A stretch of DNA of 43,580 nucleotides from an uncultured Verrucomicrobiota bacterium (GCA_903916195.1 CAIWVP010000070.1:1-43580); one strand, 5' to 3'. Shown: positions 21,357 through 30,483, counted from the first letter of the stretch. The notes: generated from the sequence alone by a model not told the origin. Numbers and translations: made by a program.

Positions 21357-23882
21357 TCAGCGGCGCAGACGATAGAAGCGCGCCGCGCGGTCGGCCGTGA
21401 TCACCAACGGGCTGCTGCCAGCCGCATCGGTGAAGGTGCCGTTGGCCGCGTCAGCGGCCTGGAGGACGCCGTCCGTCCACGTCAGCGAGAGTCCGGCCGC
21501 CGTCCGGGTCCAGGACAGCACCGGGGCCGCGGAGGAGTCCGCGGTGGCGGCGTCGAAGTGCGCCTTGATCTGCGCGGCGCCCAGCGCCTTGCCGTAGATC
21601 GCGACCTCGTCGATCGCGCCGGTGAACGGCTCGCTGCCGCCGCCGCCCCTCTGGCCGATGGACCAGAGCGCGTCGACCGCCACGGCACCGACCGTCGAAG
21701 CCGCCGAGGCGACCGCGACACTGTTGCGGTAGAGGTTCCACTTGGCGCCGTCGTAGGTGCCGGCGAGGTGGATCCATTTGTCGCCACCGAGATCACCGGC
21801 CGGCACCGGGAAGGTCGCTCCGTGCACGCCGTCGGCATCGGTGGAGGACACCGAGTAGGTGGCACCCGAATCGACGATGGCCAGCGAGACCGCGGCGTCG
21901 GCGGCGAAGTTGATGCCGTGGGCGACCACCTGCGCGACGGGTTTCTGGTCGGCGGCCGGCTTGATCCAGGCCTCGAGCGTGATCGGTCCGGTCACCGCGA
22001 GCGCGGCGGAGTCGCCGAGCGAGACGTAAGGGTTGCCACCATCGAAGGAGAGCGCGGAGTTGGCGCTGTCGAAGCCGGCGAAGGCCGGGGCGGCCGGGCC
22101 CGCGACCGAAGCGGGCGCGAAGAGGACCTTGCCAGCGGCCGATCCACCGGCGGTGCCGAGGTTCGGGACGGGTTGGTAGGCCGGCTCGCCCAGCCGGAGA
22201 TACTCCACCGGCGCGTCGGCGAGCACGACCGCGGCGTAGGCGGTGTCCCGAAGGTCGTTCGTGCCGGCCTTGTAGTGCGCGGCGACCTGGGCGGCGCTGA
22301 GGACGTCGCCGTAGAGCGCGACCTCGGCGACGGTGCCGTTGTACGGGTTCTCGCCGAGCTGGGTGTTGTTGTAGGAGCCGATGGCGAGGCCGGCGGCGCC
22401 GTTCACCGCTTCGGCGCCGTGGTCATCGGTGTTCGCCTGGTAATCGCCGGTGCCTTGCGCGACCTGCTCGCCGTTCACGTACATCGTGGCCGTCTTGGCC
22501 GGGCCGTCCCACACGGTGACGACGTGGTTCCATGTGCCCTTCTTGCCGGCGTCGGGGTTCGACGCCTGGCCGGTGATGTTGATGCCGGTGGAGGATCCGC
22601 TGCCGGTGTAGGTGCGGAAATTCCATCCGCTCGTCGGCGAACGTTGGAAGTACACCCAGCCCTGACGGTTCACGCCGGGGTAGGAGTAGCGGTTCATGAT
22701 CGGCGCGGGCCCCGGGCTGTCGGTGACCTCGTCGCCCGGCTGGAACCATGACTCGATGGTGAAGGACTGGTCGGCCGGCGGGTTCAGCTTCTCGGACCAG
22801 GGGACCAGCGTCTGCACGCCGCCGCCGGAGACGCGCGAGCGATAGCGGGCCGCGGTGTCCGCGGTGCCGGCCACGGCGCCGGAGACCGGATGGTCGACAC
22901 CGGCGGCGTGGAGGCCGTTGCCGGCGACGCCGGCGGAGCCGAAGTTGACCGCGACATCGGTGTCGGGCGAGGCCTCGCCGAGACGGAGATACGCGGCCGG
23001 GGCCGAGGCGAGCACGAGCGCATCGTACGGAGTCGCGCGGAGGCTGTTCGTGCCGTTCTGGTAGTGCGATAGCACCTGCGCCGCGGTGAGCTTCGCGGTG
23101 TAGAGCGCCACCTCGTCCACCGCGCCGGTGAACGGGTTCGAGCCCGGCTCCGTGTTGTTGTAGGAACCGATGGACAAGCCCGCCGCGCCGCGGACGGCTT
23201 CGGCGCCGTGGTCATCGGTGTTCGCCGCATAGCCGCCGGTGCCTTGCGCGACCTGCTCGCCGTTCACGTACATCGTCGCCGTCGTGGTGGCGCCCTCGTA
23301 GACGACCACGACGTGGTTCCACGTGCCGGCCGTGCCCGCGCCGGCGCCCGAGGCCTGGCCGGTGATGTTGATGCCGGTGGAGGATCCGCTACCGATATAG
23401 GTGCGGAAATTCCAACCGGTCGCCGGCGAACGCTGGAAGAAGACCCAGCCCTGCCGGTTCACGCCGGAGTAGGAATAGCGGTTCATCAGCGGGGACGGCC
23501 CCGGGGAATCGGTCACCTCGACCGTCGGCTGGATCCACGCCTCGATGGTGAAGTCCTTGTTGCCGGCAGGATTCAACGCGGCCTGGTGGGGGATGATCGT
23601 GCGCGAGCCGTTGAAATACGCGGCGCCGTCGCGGCTGCCGGCGAGCCCGCCGCCGACCGGATGGACGTTGAAGTTGGTCGCGTTGCCGGCCGCGCCGATC
23701 GAGCCGGCGTTCAGGTTCAAGTTCGTCCGGACCGCCGCCTGGAGGCGGTAATATCCGAGCGGTTGGTCTGCGAGCACGGTGGACGGATAGTCCGCAGCAA
23801 AGGCGGAGATCGGCGCGCAGGCGACCGCCGACGCGATGGACAGGACCCAAGAGCGGGTCCGACGAGGATTGGGATGGATCAT
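21357..23882 (-). CDS. Secreted protein with three LamG (concanavalin A-like) domains and YRLR C-terminus
   Basis: 841 residues from the ATG at 23882 (MIHPNPRRTRSWVLSIASAV, signal peptide ending near SAFA|ADYP). Three modules each begin with a YYRL/YLRLGE strand and contain a LamG/Laminin_G_3 domain. Domains 1 and 2 are near copies: DSPGPSPLMNRYSYSGVNRQ against DSPGPAPIMNRYSYPGVNRQ, and both contain GSGSSTGINITGQAS and ATMYVNGEQVAQGTG, so a recent internal duplication is evident. Domain 3 is a divergent LamG (ALSFDGGNPYVSLGDSAALA ... EAWIKPAADQKPVAQVVAHG). Each ends with F-x-G-x-[VI]-[DA]-E-V-A-[LI]-Y. The last ~55 residues end in RAARFYRLRR, matching the C-terminus of the IPT protein. LamG folds bind sugars or proteins; a surface or extracellular role is inferred. 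A TATGAT box lies at 23923-23928. Confidence 0.9.
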   Translation of the reverse strand: MIHPNPRRTRSWVLSIASAVACAPISAFAADYPSTVLADQPLGYYRLQAAVRTNLNLNAGSIGAAGNATNFNVHPVGGGLAGSRDGAAYFNGSRTIIPHQAALNPAGNKDFTIEAWIQPTVEVTDSPGPSPLMNRYSYSGVNRQGWVFFQRSPATGWNFRTYIGSGSSTGINITGQASGAGAGTAGTWNHVVVVYEGATTTATMYVNGEQVAQGTGGYAANTDDHGAEAVRGAAGLSIGSYNNTEPGSNPFTGAVDEVALYTAKLTAAQVLSHYQNGTNSLRATPYDALVLASAPAAYLRLGEASPDTDVAVNFGSAGVAGNGLHAAGVDHPVSGAVAGTADTAARYRSRVSGGGVQTLVPWSEKLNPPADQSFTIESWFQPGDEVTDSPGPAPIMNRYSYPGVNRQGWVYFQRSPTSGWNFRTYTGSGSSTGINITGQASNPDAGKKGTWNHVVTVWDGPAKTATMYVNGEQVAQGTGDYQANTDDHGAEAVNGAAGLAIGSYNNTQLGENPYNGTVAEVALYGDVLSAAQVAAHYKAGTNDLRDTAYAAVVLADAPVEYLRLGEPAYQPVPNLGTAGGSAAGKVLFAPASVAGPAAPAFAGFDSANSALSFDGGNPYVSLGDSAALAVTGPITLEAWIKPAADQKPVAQVVAHGINFAADAAVSLAIVDSGATYSVSSTDADGVHGATFPVPAGDLGGDKWIHLAGTYDGAKWNLYRNSVAVASAASTVGAVAVDALWSIGQRGGGGSEPFTGAIDEVAIYGKALGAAQIKAHFDAATADSSAAPVLSWTRTAAGLSLTWTDGVLQAADAANGTFTDAAGSSPLVITADRAARFYRLRR

Positions 23883-24121
23883 GGTTTCGTAGGCCGGAGG
23901 CACGCCCCGACCTTGGTCCACCATCATACCACGGCGGGTGCCGGGTCTCTATGGAACGGTGGTGAAGATTGAGCAACACTCCGGGCACGGTCCGGAAGCG
24001 TTTCGACGGTGTCCCGGACGATGTCTCCCCGTGACAGCCGGGCCGGCGGCGGGCAATGGTATCAAATAATTCCGGAGGACCTCGCGTCCGGCCGGAGCAG
24101 AACGCCATCCCGCACGATCCG

Positions 24122-24607
24122 ATGCGCAACTCCCGAGACCTCCTCCATCGCTTGTGGGCGGTGGTGTGCCTCGCGACCTACCTAGGCGTGGCGACGTCGC
24201 TGTTGCCCGCCTTGGTCGCCTTGGTCGCCTGGGCCGACGGCGACCACCGGGTGATGATGGCTTCCGGCGAGAACGGTGTGAGCATCGTCCTCCGCCACGG
24301 CGAGGCCGGCTCTCGGACCAGTGCGGAGCACGCGCATTGTCCCGTGTCGCGGACGCTGGTCCTGCTCGCGGAAACGCCGGACACGGCCGATCCGGACCAC
24401 GTGCTGAACTTCTCCGCCTGTCACCCGAGCACGCTCTGCGCGGCCTCGATGCCGACACCGGCCGGTGCGGCGCAGCCAGCGACCACTCTTCAGGGCTGCC
24501 CGATGGCACGCCCCGTCCCGGCGAGATGGCTCGGTGCGAAGTCGATCGCCGTCCCGCCGCCGGACCTGCCGGTCGCAGTGGTCCGCACGACCGTCCTGCG
24601 GGTCTGA
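24122..24607 (+). CDS. Hypothetical small Cys/His-containing protein, first gene of metal-efflux operon
   Basis: 161 residues from the ATG at 24122 (MRNSRDLLHRLWAVVCLATY); an earlier GTG at 24056 would add a Pro/Arg-rich leader. It has a hydrophobic N-terminal segment (LWAVVCLATYLGVATSLLPALVALVAW, ~13-39), i.e. a signal or anchor. The rest contains clustered His and Cys (RTSAEHAHCPVSRT, NFSACHPSTLC, LQGCPMARP), suitable for metal binding or disulfides. No family is recognised; small His/Cys proteins at the head of czc/cus operons are common and are thought to be periplasmic metal-binding or sensing accessories. It is 130 bp before the TolC-like gene on the same strand. The AT-rich stretch at 24059-24071 may contain the promoter -10. 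Confidence 0.6.
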   Translation: MRNSRDLLHRLWAVVCLATYLGVATSLLPALVALVAWADGDHRVMMASGENGVSIVLRHGEAGSRTSAEHAHCPVSRTLVLLAETPDTADPDHVLNFSACHPSTLCAASMPTPAGAAQPATTLQGCPMARPVPARWLGAKSIAVPPPDLPVAVVRTTVLRV

Positions 24608-24737
24608 TCCGCCTTCCGGCCCGGACCGGGCGCCTGCGCGCTCCTCCGGGCTTTTCCGTGCCCGACCTCCGCCGATGGGCGGTCGCCTTCTCCTCCCGTT
24701 CCCGTCCGTGCCCTGTCCGTTTCCTTTTCCTGCCACG

Positions 24738-26003
24738 ATGAAACCGCTCCCGAGAACCCTCCTGGCCCTGATGCTCGCGCTGCGCGCCGCCGCCGCCGAC
24801 ACGCCCACCGCTCCTTCCACGGACGCCGCCGCGTTGGCGCGGGAAACCGCGGTCCACAACCCCGAGCTCCGCTTCTATGAGGCCGAGCTCGATGCCGCCC
24901 GGGCATCGCGCCGGACCTCCGGCCGGCAGGCGCTGCCGGAGGTCTCCGGGAGCGTCGGACAAAAGCGCTCGACCGATGCCGTCGGCGGCTTCGTCGGCGA
25001 CGGCGTCGCATGGAGCGTCGGCGTCACCCAATCGTTCGAGTGGCCCGGACGCCTCGGCCTGCGCAAGGCCATCGCGGACCAGGACGTCGCGTTGGCCGAG
25101 CTCGGGCTGGCACGCTTCCGCACCGCGTTGTCCGCGCGCGTCCGCGGCCAGGCCCATGCGTTGGGCGCCGCGGACGAGAAGGCCGGCATCGCCCGGAAGG
25201 TCGCCGACCGTTATCGGGCGCTCCGCGAGGTGCTCGTGCTTCGTGACCCTTCGGGCATCACGCCGCAGCTGGAGATCCGCATCCTTGAGGCCACCGAGAT
25301 CGGCCTGCGCCGGCGCGCCACCGAGGCGGGCCTCGCCGCGGACGACGCCCGGCTCTCGTTGAACCATCTGCTCGGACGTCCGGTGGACGCGCCGTTGGCC
25401 GTCGCCGCGACCGTCGCCGAGCTGCCGTCCGTGCCACGCCTCGACGCGCTGCTGACCGCGGCCGCCACCCACAACTTCGAGCTGCGGCTGCGGGAGACCG
25501 AGCTGCGGCGACAAGGCTTCCGCGTGTCGCTCGCCGGCAACGAGCGCTGGCCCGCCATCAAGGTCGGCCCGCAGGTCACCGAGGAGAACGCGGGCGGCCG
25601 GGACCGTGTCATCGGCGTCGGCGTGTCGTTCCCGCTGCCGCTCTGGCGCGACAACGCCTCGGACGTCGCCGCCGCCAAGGCCCGGCAGATCCAGGCGGAG
25701 ACCGTGCTCGGGACCGCGCGGCGCGAGGTCGAGCGGCGCGTCGTCTCGGCGGCGCGGGCCTATGAGGTCAAGGTGGGCGAGATGGCGCGATGGAGACCGG
25801 ATTCGCTGGCCCGGTTCGCCGAGGCCGCGGAACTGGCCGACCGCCATTACCGGCTCGCCGCCGTGCCGGTCACCACCTACGTCGAGCTGCAGAAGCAGTA
25901 CCTCGAAGCGGTGGAGACATTGCTCGACACCCGCCGCGAAGCCATCGCCGCCGCCGCGGAACTCGAAGAACTCACCGGCCTCGACCTCCTCGCCACGCCA
26001 TGA
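24738..26003 (+). CDS. TolC/CzcC-type outer membrane efflux protein
   Basis: 421 residues from the ATG at 24738, with signal peptide MKPLPRTLLALMLALRAAAA. Two outer-membrane-factor repeats are visible, each with an N-P-E-L-x-x-x-x-x-E-L-x-x-A-like helix (HNPELRFYEAELDAARASRR; HNFELRLRETELRRQGFRVS) and a beta strand (WSVGVTQSFEWPGRLGLRKA; DRVIGVGVSFPLPLWRDNAS). Long Ala/Arg/Glu helices between them would form the periplasmic tunnel. The second-repeat PLPLWRDN strand is typical of CzcC/CusC-like proteins. It forms the outer-membrane channel of a tripartite efflux pump. Its stop overlaps the start of the RND gene by ATGA, so the two are translationally coupled. Confidence 0.9.
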   Translation: MKPLPRTLLALMLALRAAAADTPTAPSTDAAALARETAVHNPELRFYEAELDAARASRRTSGRQALPEVSGSVGQKRSTDAVGGFVGDGVAWSVGVTQSFEWPGRLGLRKAIADQDVALAELGLARFRTALSARVRGQAHALGAADEKAGIARKVADRYRALREVLVLRDPSGITPQLEIRILEATEIGLRRRATEAGLAADDARLSLNHLLGRPVDAPLAVAATVAELPSVPRLDALLTAAATHNFELRLRETELRRQGFRVSLAGNERWPAIKVGPQVTEENAGGRDRVIGVGVSFPLPLWRDNASDVAAAKARQIQAETVLGTARREVERRVVSAARAYEVKVGEMARWRPDSLARFAEAAELADRHYRLAAVPVTTYVELQKQYLEAVETLLDTRREAIAAAAELEELTGLDLLATP

Positions 26004-29000
26004 TCGACCACATCCTGGAGTTCTCGTCGCGGCAGCGCGCCGTGGTCCTGCTCGGCGTGGCCGCGATGCTCGGCCTCGGCCTGTGGTCGGCGCTGCACCT
26101 GCCCATCGACGCCGTTCCGGACATCACCGGCGTGCAGGTCCAGGTCAACACCGAGATCCCCGCGCTCGCCGCCGAGGAATCGGAGAAGCTCGTCACCCAC
26201 CCCATCGAGATGGAGTTGGCCGGGCTGCCCGGCGTGGAGGCGATGCGCTCGTTGACCAAGTTCGGCCTCTCGCAGGTCACGCTCCAGTTCAAGGACGGCA
26301 CCGACATCTACCGCGCCCGCCAGTTGGTGGCGGAACGGTTGCAGGGCATCGCGGAACGCCTGCCGGCCGGTTCTTCCTCCAAGCTCGCGCCCATCAGCAC
26401 CAGCCTCGGTGAGATCTTCTACTACAGCCTCGGCTACCGCGCCGACGCGACCCACAAGCCCGCCGCAGAACTGGACCAACTGCTCACGCTGAGCGAACTG
26501 CAGGAATACACCATCAAACCGCTGCTCCGAACCGTGCCCGGCATCGCGGAGATCAACGGCACCGGCGGTTATGAACGGCAGTTCGTCATCCAGCCCAGAC
26601 CCGAGCGCCTGACCGAAGCGGGGATGACCTTCAGCGAACTGGCCGACCGGGTCGCGCAGAACGTGGAGAACGCCGGCGGCGGCATCATCAACCGGGGCGG
26701 ACAGCAGCTCACCATCCGCGCCGTCAGCCGCGTGCAGACCGTCGAGGACATCGCCGACCTCCCGCTGAAGTTCGGAGGAGGCGTGAGGCCGCTCCTGGTG
26801 AAGGATGTGGCCGAGGTGAAGGTGGGCACCAAGTTCCGCACCGGAGCCGCCACCCTGGACGGCAAGGAGACCGTCATCGGCACCACCATGATGCTCGCGG
26901 GCGAGAACAGCCGCGAAGTGGCCGGCCGGGTGAAGGCGCGGCTCGCCGAGATCCAGACCAAGCTGCCGGCAGGCGTGGAGATCCAGACGCAATACGACCG
27001 GTCCATCCTCATCGGGCAGACCATCGGCACGGTGGAGAAGAACCTGTCCGAGGGCGCGGTGCTGGTGGTCGTCGTGCTGCTGCTCCTGCTCGGCAACTGG
27101 CGCGCGGCGCTCATCGTCGCCTGCGCCATCCCGCTGTCGTTCCTCTTCGCCCTGACGGGCATGAGGCATTTCGGCATCTCGGGGAACCTGATGAGCCTCG
27201 GCGCGGTGGATTTCGGCCTCATCATCGACGGTGCGGTGGTCATCGTGGAGAACATCGTCCGCCAACTCGGTCAGAAGCAGCACCAGCTCGGCCGGGTGCT
27301 GACGGAGGAGGAGCGCACCCGGACGGTGCTCGCCGCCAGCAAACAGGTCGGCGGCCCGATGTCCTTCGGCGTGGTCATCATCACCGTGGTCTATATCCCG
27401 ATCCTCGCCCTCACCGGCATCGAGGGGAAGATGTTCCACCCCATGGCCCTCACCGTGATGCTCGCCTTGGGCGGCGCGCTGGTGTTGGCGCTGACCCTCA
27501 TGCCCGTCCTCTGTTCGCTCCTTCTGCGCGGCAAGATCACCGAGGAGGACAACTGGCTCATCCGTTCCGCGAAGGGCGTCTACCTGCCCGCGCTCGACGT
27601 CGCGTTGCGACTGCGCTGGCTCGTGGTCGCGGCGGCGGTGCTGCTCTTCGCCGGTTCCCTCTGGCTCTCCACCCGGCTGGGCGCGGAGTTCGTGCCCAAG
27701 CTCGACGAAGGCTCCATCACCGCCATGCTCTACAAGCCCGTCGGCATGAGCATGGAGGAATCGGTCCGCACCGATATCGAGGTGACCCAGCAGCTCCTCG
27801 CGGAATTCCCGGAGCTGACGCGCATCTTCACGCGCATCGGCACCAGCGAGATCGCCTCCGACCCGATGCCCCCGAACGAGAGCGACGTCTACGTCTTCTA
27901 CAAGCCGTTGGCCGAGTGGCCGGCATCGGCGGGCCGTCCCAAGACCAAGGCGGAGCTGCGCGAACAGATGGAGTCGAAGATCAAGAAGATCAACCCCGAC
28001 TACGACATCCTCTTCGCCCAGCCCATCGAGATGCGCGCCAACGAGATGCTCGAAGGCACGAAGGCGGAGCTGGCCGTGAAGATCTTCGGCGACGACTACG
28101 ACCTCCTGGAGAAGCTCGCGGGACAGATCAAGGACATCCTCGAAAAGACCCCCGGTGTGGCGCAGGTGGAACACGAGACCGAAGGCCGCAAACCACAATT
28201 GCAGATCAAAGCGAAGCACGACGTGCTCCGGCGTCACGGGCTCCAAGCGGGCGAGGTGAACCGGGCCGTCAACGCCGCCCTGGCCGGAAAAGTGGTCGGC
28301 CAATTGGTGGACGGCAACCGCCGCTTCGACATCGTGGTGCGCTTGCCGGAGGAACTCCGGGCCGATGACGCACAGATCAAGAAGCTGCCCTTGCGCGTCG
28401 GCGAGCAGGGTCTGCTTCCTCTCGGCGACGTCGTCGAGTTCGCCACCGTGAAGACGGTGGAACCGATCCAGCGCGACGATGGACAGCGTCGTGCCGCCCT
28501 GATGGTGAACCTCAAGACCCGCGACATCGAAGGCTTCGTCGGCCTGGCCGAGCGGACCATCCGCGACCAGGTGAAGCTGCCCGACGGTTACCTCGTGGAG
28601 TTCGGCGGCCAGTTCAGGAATCTGATCGAAGCACGACAACGCCTCATGGTCGTCGTTCCCGCCGCGCTCGGGCTCATCTTCGTGCTCATCTTCCTCGCGT
28701 TCGGCTCGCTCCGGCAGGCGTCGCTCGTCTATTCCGGCATCCCGCTCGCCGTGACCGGCGGGATCGCCGCCCTCTGGCTGCGCGGGATGCCCTTCAGCAT
28801 CACCGCCGCCGTCGGGTTCATCGCGCTTGCCGGCGTGGCCGTGCTCAACGGCATCGTGCTGGTGAGCTGCTTCAACCAGCTCCGCGAGGAGGGGAAGTCG
28901 CTCCTTTCCGCCGTGCGTGAGGGATCCCTCACGCGGTTGCGGCCCGTGCTGATGACCGCCGCGGTCGCGTCGCTCGGATTCGTCCCGATGGCCATCGCCA

Positions 29001-29140
29001 CCGGCGCAGGCGCCGAGGTGCAGCGGCCGTTGGCCACCGTCGTCATCGGCGGGATCCTGAGTTCGACCCTGTTGACGCTCGTGCTGCTGCCCGTGCTCTA
29101 CGCATGGGCCGAGGAGAAGAAACCGGTCGCCGGAGCGTGA
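26000..29140 (+). CDS. czcA: CzcA-like heavy-metal RND efflux transporter
   Basis: 1046 residues, full length for the HME-RND family. Starts with MIDHILEFSSRQRAVVLLGV (TM1) and LPIDAVPDITGVQVQVNTEI, followed by the periplasmic porter region (EKLVTHPIEMELAGLPGVEA, FYYSLGY), TM2-6, a second porter half and TM7-12. The TM4 proton-relay motif is D404-FGLII-D410-GAVVIV-E417-N, the signature of divalent-cation (Zn/Co/Cd/Ni) exporters; the monovalent Cu/Ag CusA group has a different sequence here. GHxxR-type DFG-x3-DG-A is intact, so the pump should be active. It drives proton-coupled export across the inner membrane and needs an outer-membrane factor (the upstream gene) and usually a membrane-fusion protein, which is not in this operon. 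Confidence 0.93.
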   Translation: MIDHILEFSSRQRAVVLLGVAAMLGLGLWSALHLPIDAVPDITGVQVQVNTEIPALAAEESEKLVTHPIEMELAGLPGVEAMRSLTKFGLSQVTLQFKDGTDIYRARQLVAERLQGIAERLPAGSSSKLAPISTSLGEIFYYSLGYRADATHKPAAELDQLLTLSELQEYTIKPLLRTVPGIAEINGTGGYERQFVIQPRPERLTEAGMTFSELADRVAQNVENAGGGIINRGGQQLTIRAVSRVQTVEDIADLPLKFGGGVRPLLVKDVAEVKVGTKFRTGAATLDGKETVIGTTMMLAGENSREVAGRVKARLAEIQTKLPAGVEIQTQYDRSILIGQTIGTVEKNLSEGAVLVVVVLLLLLGNWRAALIVACAIPLSFLFALTGMRHFGISGNLMSLGAVDFGLIIDGAVVIVENIVRQLGQKQHQLGRVLTEEERTRTVLAASKQVGGPMSFGVVIITVVYIPILALTGIEGKMFHPMALTVMLALGGALVLALTLMPVLCSLLLRGKITEEDNWLIRSAKGVYLPALDVALRLRWLVVAAAVLLFAGSLWLSTRLGAEFVPKLDEGSITAMLYKPVGMSMEESVRTDIEVTQQLLAEFPELTRIFTRIGTSEIASDPMPPNESDVYVFYKPLAEWPASAGRPKTKAELREQMESKIKKINPDYDILFAQPIEMRANEMLEGTKAELAVKIFGDDYDLLEKLAGQIKDILEKTPGVAQVEHETEGRKPQLQIKAKHDVLRRHGLQAGEVNRAVNAALAGKVVGQLVDGNRRFDIVVRLPEELRADDAQIKKLPLRVGEQGLLPLGDVVEFATVKTVEPIQRDDGQRRAALMVNLKTRDIEGFVGLAERTIRDQVKLPDGYLVEFGGQFRNLIEARQRLMVVVPAALGLIFVLIFLAFGSLRQASLVYSGIPLAVTGGIAALWLRGMPFSITAAVGFIALAGVAVLNGIVLVSCFNQLREEGKSLLSAVREGSLTRLRPVLMTAAVASLGFVPMAIATGAGAEVQRPLATVVIGGILSSTLLTLVLLPVLYAWAEEKKPVAGA

Positions 29141-29150
29141 GGAGGGCACC

Positions 29151-29169
29151 GGCCGCCGACAAGGCGGCC
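29151..29169. terminator. Hairpin between convergent genes
   Basis: Perfect GGCCGCC/GGCGGCC stem (29151-29157 and 29163-29169) with GACAA loop, between the pump gene stop (29140) and the hydrolase stop (29178). Likely bidirectional. Confidence 0.5.
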
Positions 29170-29177
29170 CTGGAGCA

Positions 29178-30332
29178 TCAAGGTTTCGATGCACCCGGGG
29201 CCGCGGCTCCGGGGGCGGGGGCGGTCGCCGGGCGCGGGCGGTTCGTCGCGCTCTTCTTGACCCGCGCGAGGTTCGCCTCGACGTCCTTGGCCGCTTGGGT
29301 CTCCACGCCCGGCTTGCCGAGGAAACCGAGGTCGCGGAACCAGTCGAGGTAGCGCGCCGACCAGGTGCCGTAGGAGATCCCGCCCATGTTGCTCAGGGCG
29401 CCGGTCGCGGGCGGCTCGCCCGGGCCGACCTTGTCGCCAGGATGATGTCCGCGCGCGTAGATGTGCATCTCGACGTTGGGGACGCTGTCGTCCAGCAAGG
29501 CGGTGAAATATTGGTTGGCCCAGACCGCGTGGATCCAATCGCCCCAGCCGGCACAGGTGATGAACGCCGGCGGCGCATCCCGGGGGATGGGCGGCGTGCC
29601 GCCGTTCGCGAAGAACGACGGCCCGGGATAGATGCTGGCCACGAAATCAGGGCGCGACGAGACCTTCGCCAGCGGGTTGCCTTCGACGTCGTTCTTCCGG
29701 TCGAACTCGTCCCAGACGAGCGATGAGTTGGCGGCCAGCTCGGCGCCGGCCGAGAAGCCCATGATGCCGATCTTCTTGGGATCGAGGTTCCAGGCCTTGG
29801 CATGGGCGCGGACGAGCTTGATCGCCTGCAAGGCGTCGTTCACGCCGTCGGTCTTGGGCTCGTAACCGTCGCTGCGGAGACGGTTGCGGAGGAGGATCGT
29901 GCTGACGCCGTGGTTGGCGAAGAACGGCACGAACGGCGACGCCTCGCCCGCGTTCAACGAAGCGTGCCCGCCGCCGCCGGCCAGGATGATGGCGGCGCCG
30001 GTGGCGAGCTGGCCGTTGCCCGGGTGGAACTCGATCGAGGGGTTGTGGATGTGGGTGATCGCCCCGACCTGCCCCGGCGCCCACATGCGGTACACCTCGG
30101 GTTCACGGAGGTCCTGCGCCCGGAGATAGGGCGAACCGGGTGGATAGAGCGGGATGACCACGCCGCCCGGCAGGATCGTCTGCGGCGCGTACGGTGCGTC
30201 GGTCTTCGGTCCGGGCATCGGGACGCCGGCAGGCGCAGGCGGGGCCGGCAACGGGGCATCCGCGACCAAGGACGACGCGGCCAGGACGCCGGACAAGAGA
30301 AGGACGAGGAGCGGAGTCGATCTGTGTTCCAT
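29178..30332 (-). CDS. Secreted alpha/beta hydrolase (esterase, BD-FAE/acetyl-xylan esterase-like)
   Basis: 384 residues from the ATG at 30332 (MEHRSTPLLVLLLSGVLAAS, signal peptide). After a Pro-rich stretch the fold begins: GQLATGAAIILAGGGGHASL (oxyanion loop), FFANHGVSTILLRNRLR, VNDALQAIKLVRAHAKAWNL, then the nucleophile elbow KKIGIMGFSAGAELAA (G-F-S-A-G), and the acid/His region FITCAGWGDWIHAVWANQYF ... ARGHHPGDK. It looks like the small secreted esterases that de-acylate plant or algal polysaccharides or other esters. The tail is Ala/Pro-rich (APAPGAAAPG). No carbohydrate-binding module. It is divergent from tex, with 151 bp between starts. Substrate is not determined. Confidence 0.88.
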   Translation of the reverse strand: MEHRSTPLLVLLLSGVLAASSLVADAPLPAPPAPAGVPMPGPKTDAPYAPQTILPGGVVIPLYPPGSPYLRAQDLREPEVYRMWAPGQVGAITHIHNPSIEFHPGNGQLATGAAIILAGGGGHASLNAGEASPFVPFFANHGVSTILLRNRLRSDGYEPKTDGVNDALQAIKLVRAHAKAWNLDPKKIGIMGFSAGAELAANSSLVWDEFDRKNDVEGNPLAKVSSRPDFVASIYPGPSFFANGGTPPIPRDAPPAFITCAGWGDWIHAVWANQYFTALLDDSVPNVEMHIYARGHHPGDKVGPGEPPATGALSNMGGISYGTWSARYLDWFRDLGFLGKPGVETQAAKDVEANLARVKKSATNRPRPATAPAPGAAAPGASKP

Positions 30333-30417
30333 GGGATGTAGGGGACCGGGCCAGCATGTCGCGCCGGGAAGGCGCACGGAAGCGCATTCACGGAGCGGCG
30401 GATCCGTCCGCGAGAAC

Positions 30418-30441
30418 ATCCGATCCCAAATCCGATCCCAA
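30418..30441. repeat. Two tandem 12-bp repeats upstream of tex
   Basis: ATCCGATCCCAA occurs twice head to tail (30418-30429 and 30430-30441), ending 6 bp before the tex -35 box. Possible regulator-binding repeat in the divergent esterase/tex region; no regulator is known. Confidence 0.55.
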
Positions 30442-30446
30442 ATCAC

Positions 30447-30474
30447 TTGCGCCCTCGGCGGCGGCCGCTAGACA
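30447..30474 (+). promoter_or_regulatory. tex promoter (near-leaderless)
   Basis: TTGCGC (30447-30452), 16-bp spacer, TAGACA (30469-30474), then 9 bases and the GTG. There is no ribosome-binding site between, consistent with a leaderless transcript. Confidence 0.6.
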
Positions 30475-30483
30475 ACGCGCCCC

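Noticed and set aside
25877-29194. A 1105-codon open frame on the minus strand across the RND pump
   Set aside because: Antisense shadow of the czcA-like gene, His/Asp/Arg-rich and without any recognisable fold.
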